A stretch of 64,000 bases of DNA. It comes from Rhizobium rhizogenes. Lineage in GTDB: Bacteria > Pseudomonadota > Alphaproteobacteria > Rhizobiales > Rhizobiaceae. The stretch lies in the NCBI RefSeq assembly GCF_002005205.3, contig NZ_CP019701.2, forward strand, positions 2,652,501 to 2,716,500, given 5' to 3'. Below the pieces are notes generated by a model. That model saw nothing but the letters and a program-made list of their open reading frames with translations, searched no databases and was not told the DNA's origin. How positions within the stretch are numbered: position 1 is the first letter of the stretch; the number at the start of each line of letters is the position of its first letter. The position numbers and the translations under genes were made by a program. This document shows positions 59,177-64,000 of this stretch, piece by piece.

Positions 59177-60142
59177 GTGCGCAAAACTCTTCTGGCATTT
59201 GCCGTGGCTATGGCGGTTTCCGCCGTTTCGTCTTCTTTTGCGGAGGCAGCAACGGTCGTTCCGCCGGGTAATCGCAATGCCGAACAGCCCGGTGTTCCCG
59301 GCGCTTCCACCCGCAGAACCAAGGCGTCCAACAGCTCCTTCGAACGCAAGTACCAGAAGGTGATCGACCTCTTGTCCTCCGACAAGGCGCTGATCGCCAA
59401 GATCAAGTCGACGGCCGGGCGGTACGGTATCGATCCGATCCATATGGTAGGCGCCATCGTCGGTGAGCATACCTATAATGTCGATGCCTATGACCGGTTG
59501 CAGTCCTATTACGTCAAGGCCGCCTCCTATGCCGGCAGCAGCTTCCGTTTCGGTTACAAGGACGAAACCATTGCGCAGTTTCTGAGCCATTCGCAATTCG
59601 GCAAATGCCAGTCCAAGCGGGACTCCTACAGCCTGTGGAACTGTCGGGAAGACGTCTGGGACGGCAGCTTCCGTGGCAAGACGGTGGACGGCGTCGCTTA
59701 CCCGAACAATCGTTTTAGCGCCGTGTTTTTCCAGCCCTTCTATGCCGGGCAGACCTTCGGTCTCGGCCAGATCAACCCGCTGACGGCGCTGATGCTGTCC
59801 GATATGGTGTCGAAAACATCGGGTTATGACAGGCTGGACGAGAATGACGCCACCGGTGTCTATACCGCCATCATGGACCCGGATCGCTCGCTGGCCTTCA
59901 TGGCCGCCTCCATCCGCAAGTCGATCGACGATTACAGATCGATTGCCGATATGGATATTTCGAAAAATCCGGGTGTGACCTCCACGCTTTATAATGTCGG
60001 CGGTTCGCAGCAGCGGGCCGCCGCTCTCGCCCAGAAGAACCGCCAGCGCGCCGCAGGCGGGGAACAGCCCCTGTTGCCGGAGGAAAATTACTACGGCTGG
60101 CTGGTGAATGACCGTATCAAGGATTTGCAGGCGCTTTTGTAG
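59177..60142 (+). CDS. Exported DUF1402 protein with lytic-transglycosylase-like motifs
   Basis: The 321-residue product begins with a signal peptide (RKTLLAFAVAMAVSAVSSSFAEA, likely cut near 24). DUF1402 has no assigned function. The body shows an SLT-like motif set: Glu97 in AIVGEHTYN, FGLGQINP at 194-201 (compare GLMQ(I/L)NP in lysozyme-like enzymes) and YNVGG at 272-276 (compare YNAG). Cysteines at 144 and 156 could form a disulfide. The GTG at 59177 is chosen because the signal peptide begins there; the frame is open to 59006. It is monocistronic between hslU and glcB. Confidence 0.82.
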   Translation: MRKTLLAFAVAMAVSAVSSSFAEAATVVPPGNRNAEQPGVPGASTRRTKASNSSFERKYQKVIDLLSSDKALIAKIKSTAGRYGIDPIHMVGAIVGEHTYNVDAYDRLQSYYVKAASYAGSSFRFGYKDETIAQFLSHSQFGKCQSKRDSYSLWNCREDVWDGSFRGKTVDGVAYPNNRFSAVFFQPFYAGQTFGLGQINPLTALMLSDMVSKTSGYDRLDENDATGVYTAIMDPDRSLAFMAASIRKSIDDYRSIADMDISKNPGVTSTLYNVGGSQQRAAALAQKNRQRAAGGEQPLLPEENYYGWLVNDRIKDLQALL

Positions 60143-60263
60143 AAAAAGACGATTATCTGCTTCATTGTTTCCAAAACGGAAATAATATTTGGCTGCCTGC
60201 CGCAATTGACGAGCGCCCTCTTCAACGTCCAATCTGGACGCATAGAATAACGAGGAGGCGCAT

Positions 60264-62444
60264 ATGAGCCGCACGGATAAATTCGGTCTTTCCATCGATG
60301 ACAGGCTTTATGCCTTTTTGACGGACGAGGTGCTGCCGGGCACGGGTCTGGACAGCGAGACTTTCTTCGAAGGTTTCTCGGCCATCGTCCACGAGCTTTC
60401 TCCTAAGAACCGTGAATTGCTGGCAAAGCGCGATGCGCTGCAGGAAAAACTGGATGGCTGGTACCGGCAGAACGGCGCTCCGGTGGATTTTGCTGTCTAT
60501 GAGGGCTTTCTGAAGGAAATCGGTTACCTGCTGCCGGAAGGCCCCGGCTTCAAGGTGGAAACCGGCAATGTCGACCCGGAAATTGCCGTTGTCGCAGGCC
60601 CGCAGCTCGTTGTTCCCGTCATGAATGCGCGTTATGCGCTGAACGCCGCCAATGCCCGCTGGGGTTCGCTTTACGATGCGCTTTACGGCACGGATGCCAT
60701 TTCCGATACCGACGGTGCGGAAAAGGGCAGGGGTTATAATCCGAAGCGCGGCGAAAAGGTCATCGCCTGGGCGCGCAACTTCCTCGATGAATCCGCGCCG
60801 CTCGAAACGGGAAGCTGGTCCGACGTGACGGGTTTCACGATCGTCGACGGCCTGTTGCAGCTTGCAATCGGCGATGCAACGACGGGGCTAAAGGACGTCG
60901 CGCAATTCAGGGGCTTTACCGGTGAGGCGGAAAGGCCGGCAACGATCCTGCTCGGCAGGAACGGTTTGCACACCGAGATCGTCATCGATCCGTCGACTGA
61001 AATCGGCAAGGGCGACAAGGCCGGCATTTCGGATGTCATGCTCGAATCCGCTCTCACAACCATCATGGATTGCGAGGATTCGGTCGCTGCCGTCGATGCC
61101 GAAGACAAGGTGCTGGTTTACGGCAACTGGCTTGGCCTGATGCGCGGCGATCTGACGGAAGAAGTATCCAAGGGCGGCAAAACCTTCACCCGCCGCCTCA
61201 ACCGGGACCGTTATTATACCGCCCCCAATGGTTCCGTGCTCACTCTGCCCGGCCGTTCCCTGATGCTGGTGCGTAATGTCGGTCATCTCATGACCAATCC
61301 GGCGATCCTTGACAGGGATGGCCGCGAGGTGCCGGAAGGTATCATGGATGCCGTCGTCACGGCGCTGATCGCCCTTTATGATGTCGGCCCGTCCGGACGA
61401 CGCCAGAATTCCCGCGCCGGTTCGATGTATGTCGTCAAGCCGAAGATGCACGGGCCGGAGGAAGTGGCCTTCGCCAACGAAATCTTCAGCCAGGTCGAGA
61501 AGCTTGTGGGGATGGCGCCGAACACCATGAAGATGGGCATTATGGATGAAGAGCGCCGCACCACGGTCAACCTCAAGGAGAGCATCCGCGCCGCGAAGGA
61601 TCGCGTCGTTTTCATCAATACGGGCTTCCTCGACCGTACCGGCGACGAAATCCATACCTCGATGGAAGCCGGGCCGATGATCCGCAAGGGCGATATGAAA
61701 CAGGCCGCCTGGATCGCGGCTTACGAGAACTGGAATGTCGATATCGGGCTCGAATGCGGCCTTTCCGGCCATGCGCAGATCGGCAAGGGCATGTGGGCCA
61801 TGCCAGATCTGATGGCGGCGATGCTGGAGCAGAAGATCGCCCATCCGAAGGCCGGGGCCAACACCGCCTGGGTGCCGTCGCCAACGGCAGCGACGCTGCA
61901 TGCCACACATTATCACAAGGTCGATGTTGCCACCGTGCAGGAAGGACTGAAAAGCCGTGGCCGAGCAAAACTCTCCGATATCCTGTCGGTGCCCGTCGCG
62001 CCGCGTCCCAATTGGACGCCCGAGGAAATCCAGCGCGAACTCGACAATAATGCGCAGGGCATTCTCGGTTACGTCGTGCGCTGGGTCGATCAGGGTGTCG
62101 GCTGCTCCAAGGTGCCTGACATCAACAATGTCGGACTGATGGAAGACCGCGCCACATTGCGTATCTCCGCGCAACATATGGCAAACTGGCTGCGGCATGG
62201 CGTGGTGACGGAAGGGCAGATCGTCGAAACCATGAAGCGCATGGCTGCCGTGGTCGACGGGCAGAATGCCGGCGACGCGGCCTATCTGCCGATGGCATCG
62301 GATTTTGACGGATCGGTCGCTTTTCAGGCGGCTGTCGAACTGGTGCTAAAGGGCCGGGAACAGCCGAACGGCTACACCGAACCGGTTCTGCACCGCCGTC
62401 GTCTGGAACTGAAGCGAAGCGGGCGGCCTGAAGCTACGGCCTAA
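60264..62444 (+). CDS. glcB: Malate synthase G
   Basis: Condenses glyoxylate with acetyl-CoA in the glyoxylate cycle. The 726 residues are the monomeric G isoform, with the [14 protein letters not shown] metal/acid site, the [14 protein letters not shown] segment, [10 protein letters not shown] and the [15 protein letters not shown] region near the catalytic Asp. GAGGAGG lies well placed before the ATG. A short inverted repeat (60168-60182) lies 82 bases upstream. Confidence 0.97.
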   Translation: MSRTDKFGLSIDDRLYAFLTDEVLPGTGLDSETFFEGFSAIVHELSPKNRELLAKRDALQEKLDGWYRQNGAPVDFAVYEGFLKEIGYLLPEGPGFKVETGNVDPEIAVVAGPQLVVPVMNARYALNAANARWGSLYDALYGTDAISDTDGAEKGRGYNPKRGEKVIAWARNFLDESAPLETGSWSDVTGFTIVDGLLQLAIGDATTGLKDVAQFRGFTGEAERPATILLGRNGLHTEIVIDPSTEIGKGDKAGISDVMLESALTTIMDCEDSVAAVDAEDKVLVYGNWLGLMRGDLTEEVSKGGKTFTRRLNRDRYYTAPNGSVLTLPGRSLMLVRNVGHLMTNPAILDRDGREVPEGIMDAVVTALIALYDVGPSGRRQNSRAGSMYVVKPKMHGPEEVAFANEIFSQVEKLVGMAPNTMKMGIMDEERRTTVNLKESIRAAKDRVVFINTGFLDRTGDEIHTSMEAGPMIRKGDMKQAAWIAAYENWNVDIGLECGLSGHAQIGKGMWAMPDLMAAMLEQKIAHPKAGANTAWVPSPTAATLHATHYHKVDVATVQEGLKSRGRAKLSDILSVPVAPRPNWTPEEIQRELDNNAQGILGYVVRWVDQGVGCSKVPDINNVGLMEDRATLRISAQHMANWLRHGVVTEGQIVETMKRMAAVVDGQNAGDAAYLPMASDFDGSVAFQAAVELVLKGREQPNGYTEPVLHRRRLELKRSGRPEATA

Positions 62445-62458
62445 GCATCTCGACAAAC

Positions 62459-62495
62459 AAAAAAGCCGCCGGGAGATTCCACGGCGGCTTTTTCC
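62459..62495. terminator. Bidirectional terminator between glcB and the L,D-transpeptidase gene
   Basis: AAAAGCCGCCG at 62461-62471 pairs perfectly with 62482-62492 around a ten-base loop. T-rich flanks occur on both strands. Confidence 0.87.
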
Positions 62496-62512
62496 TTGTC
62501 TTGTATCGGATA

Positions 62513-63226
62513 TTACTGGATCACGACGACCTTGGAGCTGCGGCCCGGACGCACGCGGCTGTAAAGATCCATGACATCCTGGTTGATCATGCGGATGCAG
62601 CCGGAAGAGGCGGCGGTGCCGATCGAAGCCCATTCGGGTGAACCATGGATACGGAACAGCGTATCCTGTCCCTTTTCGTTAAAGAGATACATGGCGCGCG
62701 CGCCGAGCGGGTTGGACAGGCCGGGGCCCATGCCTGCTTCGACATATTTCGCGACTTCCGGCTTGCGGTCCGCCATTTCCTTGGGCGGATGCCACATCGG
62801 CCATTCCTGCTTCCAGGCAACATAGGCTTCACCGGCCCAGGCAAAACCTGCCTTGCCGACGCCGATGCCGTAACGGACGGCGCGGTTGCCGGAGAGGATA
62901 TAATAAAGGAAACGATCGCGCGTATTGACGATGATCGTGCCGGGACGTTCGTTCGTCTGGAACTCAACGATCTGGCGACGGAACTTCTCGTTTACACGAT
63001 TGATCGGAATGGCCGGCAGCGCATAGCCCGCATCGGTCACGGGACCGTATACGTCATTGAAAATCTGGACGGTTTCGACCTTCGCCGGAACGGGGTCGGC
63101 AACCGGCACTGACGCTGCGATCTTGCCGGATGTCGGGCGAGTTGATTGGGAGGTGGTTTCAGCGCAGCCGGCCAGAGCCAGTGCTGCCGTCAGACCAAGT
63201 GCGGTCAATGAAGTACGGATGCGCAT
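62513..63226 (-). CDS. L,D-transpeptidase lipoprotein (YkuD domain)
   Basis: A 237-residue envelope protein with a lipoprotein signal and lipobox LAGC (Cys21), then a YkuD catalytic domain from about residue 95. The catalytic signature is HGSPEWASIGTAASSGCIRM with the nucleophile Cys, and WPMWHPPKEM lies upstream of it. It forms 3-3 peptidoglycan crosslinks or anchors proteins to peptides. The ATG at 63226 starts the signal peptide exactly; further ATGs upstream are unlikely. Rhizobiales carry many such paralogues, so the individual role is open. Confidence 0.92.
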   Translation of the reverse strand: MRIRTSLTALGLTAALALAGCAETTSQSTRPTSGKIAASVPVADPVPAKVETVQIFNDVYGPVTDAGYALPAIPINRVNEKFRRQIVEFQTNERPGTIIVNTRDRFLYYILSGNRAVRYGIGVGKAGFAWAGEAYVAWKQEWPMWHPPKEMADRKPEVAKYVEAGMGPGLSNPLGARAMYLFNEKGQDTLFRIHGSPEWASIGTAASSGCIRMINQDVMDLYSRVRPGRSSKVVVIQ

Positions 63227-63409
63227 GTCGTTCTCGCGGAAAATTCGCCAAATTGTGCGAAGGAGTAGGCTTAATTGGATAAATCGGTTATTTTCCATTC
63301 AGCCGCTCTTGGCAAGCCGTTGCGTCGCCGCGAAACGGTTGCGCATCTAAAATTACCGGTTGATTGCCTTTTTGCAACAATAGGCCAAACGCTTCAGCAG
63401 CCTTTATCC

Positions 63410-63895
63410 ATGACTATTCTTTCCGTTACCAACAATAATCCCTTAATAGACGGCCGTCAGTCGGACAAGGCGATGCTGGTGCGCCGCGGTGTCCAGGTCC
63501 TTTTGCACGAGATGCGTCATTCGGTGCTGCCGGAACTGCCGCTTGCGAGCGGACGAAGGGCGGATCTCATCAGCCTCTCGGTCAAGGGGGAGATCTGGAT
63601 CATCGAAATCAAATCGTCGATCGAGGATTTTCGTGTTGATCGCAAATGGCCGGAATACCGATTGCATTGCGACCGGCTGTTTTTCGCCACCCATCCGGAA
63701 GTGCCGACCGATATCTTTCCGGAAGAGTGCGGATTGATCCTCTCGGATGGATATGGCGCTCATATGCTTCGCGATGCGCCGGAGCATAAATTGCCGCCGG
63801 CGACCCGCAAATCGGTGATGCTGGATTTCTCGAGAACCGCTGCAACCCGGTTGATGCTGGCCGAATGGACGACCGGGCGCAGCTTCGGAGAGTGA
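63410..63895 (+). CDS. mmcB: MmcB-family DNA repair protein
   Basis: A 161-residue PD-(D/E)xK nuclease-like protein similar to MmcB, an SOS-linked repair factor in Caulobacter. The core motif is VKGEIWIIEIKSSIEDFRVD with the catalytic Glu-x-Lys at EIK, preceded by the GRRADLISL acidic site. The ATG at 63410 is at the homology edge with a weak ribosome binding site; the frame is open to 63275. I saw no LexA-type GTTC-N7-GTTC box in the preceding gap. Confidence 0.82.
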   Translation: MTILSVTNNNPLIDGRQSDKAMLVRRGVQVLLHEMRHSVLPELPLASGRRADLISLSVKGEIWIIEIKSSIEDFRVDRKWPEYRLHCDRLFFATHPEVPTDIFPEECGLILSDGYGAHMLRDAPEHKLPPATRKSVMLDFSRTAATRLMLAEWTTGRSFGE

Positions 63896-64000
63896 TTACT
63901 TAGGCGCGCGCTTGGCGAGAATGCGCTGCAAGGTGCGCCGGTGCATGTTGAGACGGCGGGCGGTCTCTGAGACGTTGCGTTCGCACATTTCATAAACGCG
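63896..64000 (-). CDS. actR: C-terminal end of ActR/RegA-type response regulator, truncated by the window
   Basis: The last 34 codons of a minus-strand gene, with its stop at 63896-63898 abutting mmcB. They encode the Fis-type helix-turn-helix NVSETARRLNMHRRTLQRIL and the ending KRAPK characteristic of the ActR/PrrA/RegA family of redox and acid-response regulators. The receiver domain lies outside the window. Confidence 0.8.
   Translation of the reverse strand, partial: RVYEMCERNVSETARRLNMHRRTLQRILAKRAPK

Overview
The window is a GC-rich, densely packed bacterial chromosome segment. Its ChvG/ChvI two-component pair beside pckA, a DivL-type pseudokinase, a truncated HPr kinase and an oriC next to hemE all point to the Rhizobiales. 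The best fit is the circular chromosome of the Agrobacterium tumefaciens/fabrum group around its replication origin. That placement comes from gene order and protein motifs recalled from memory; no database search was run. I saw no insertion sequence, prophage, CRISPR array, rRNA or tRNA, and no foreign-looking patch.

Left arm (1-11668), mostly minus strand: the start of an unidentified gene, rsmB-htpX (overlapping by 4 bases), a small plus-strand DUF1674/SDHAF4-like gene, then the origin-proximal block hemE-hemJ-rho-mnmE-mnmG-rsmG-parA-parB read away from the origin. The 409-base gap 11669-12077 holds at least five near-consensus DnaA boxes and AT-rich tracts and is the likely oriC. One perfect and four degenerate parS palindromes (5233, 7213, 13528, 22389, 26260) lie within about 15 kb of it. 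Origin, partition sites and ParAB therefore form one segregation locus.

Right arm: 12078-15682 carries a dikinase regulator, maf, aroE, coaE and dnaQ. secB and fxsA follow on the minus strand. A four-gene plus-strand chain (Tim44-like, MltA, Smr, XRE) joined by 4-base overlaps leads to gyrB. Then come a nitroreductase, a FAH-family hydrolase, a PHB depolymerase, a YgjP-like metallohydrolase, and trpF-trpB-trpA-accD-folC.

31507-43481 is one long minus-strand run: divL, a tsaE-amgK fusion, murU, addB, addA, trxA. It combines cell-cycle control, t6A tRNA modification, cell-wall sugar salvage and double-strand break repair. 43690-49158 is a regulatory run: chvI, chvG, hprK, a mannose-type EIIA, HPr, then ahcY behind its own palindrome. 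pckA diverges from chvI.

51236-64000 holds arfB, a BON-LysM protein, the minus-strand his operon (hisB-DUF2628-hisH-hisA-hisF-hisE-coaA), hslVU, a DUF1402 protein with lytic-transglycosylase-like motifs, glcB, an L,D-transpeptidase, mmcB and the 3' end of an ActR-type regulator.

Nearly all genes are recognisable housekeeping or conserved alphaproteobacterial genes. I did not find a clearly new defence or mobile system. The most interesting points are the parS/oriC layout, the TsaE-AmgK fusion, the catalytic-His-lacking DivL, an AccD missing three zinc-ribbon cysteines, an MltA without an export signal, and the DUF1402 protein. Several genes use TTG or GTG starts; start choices are explained where they matter.
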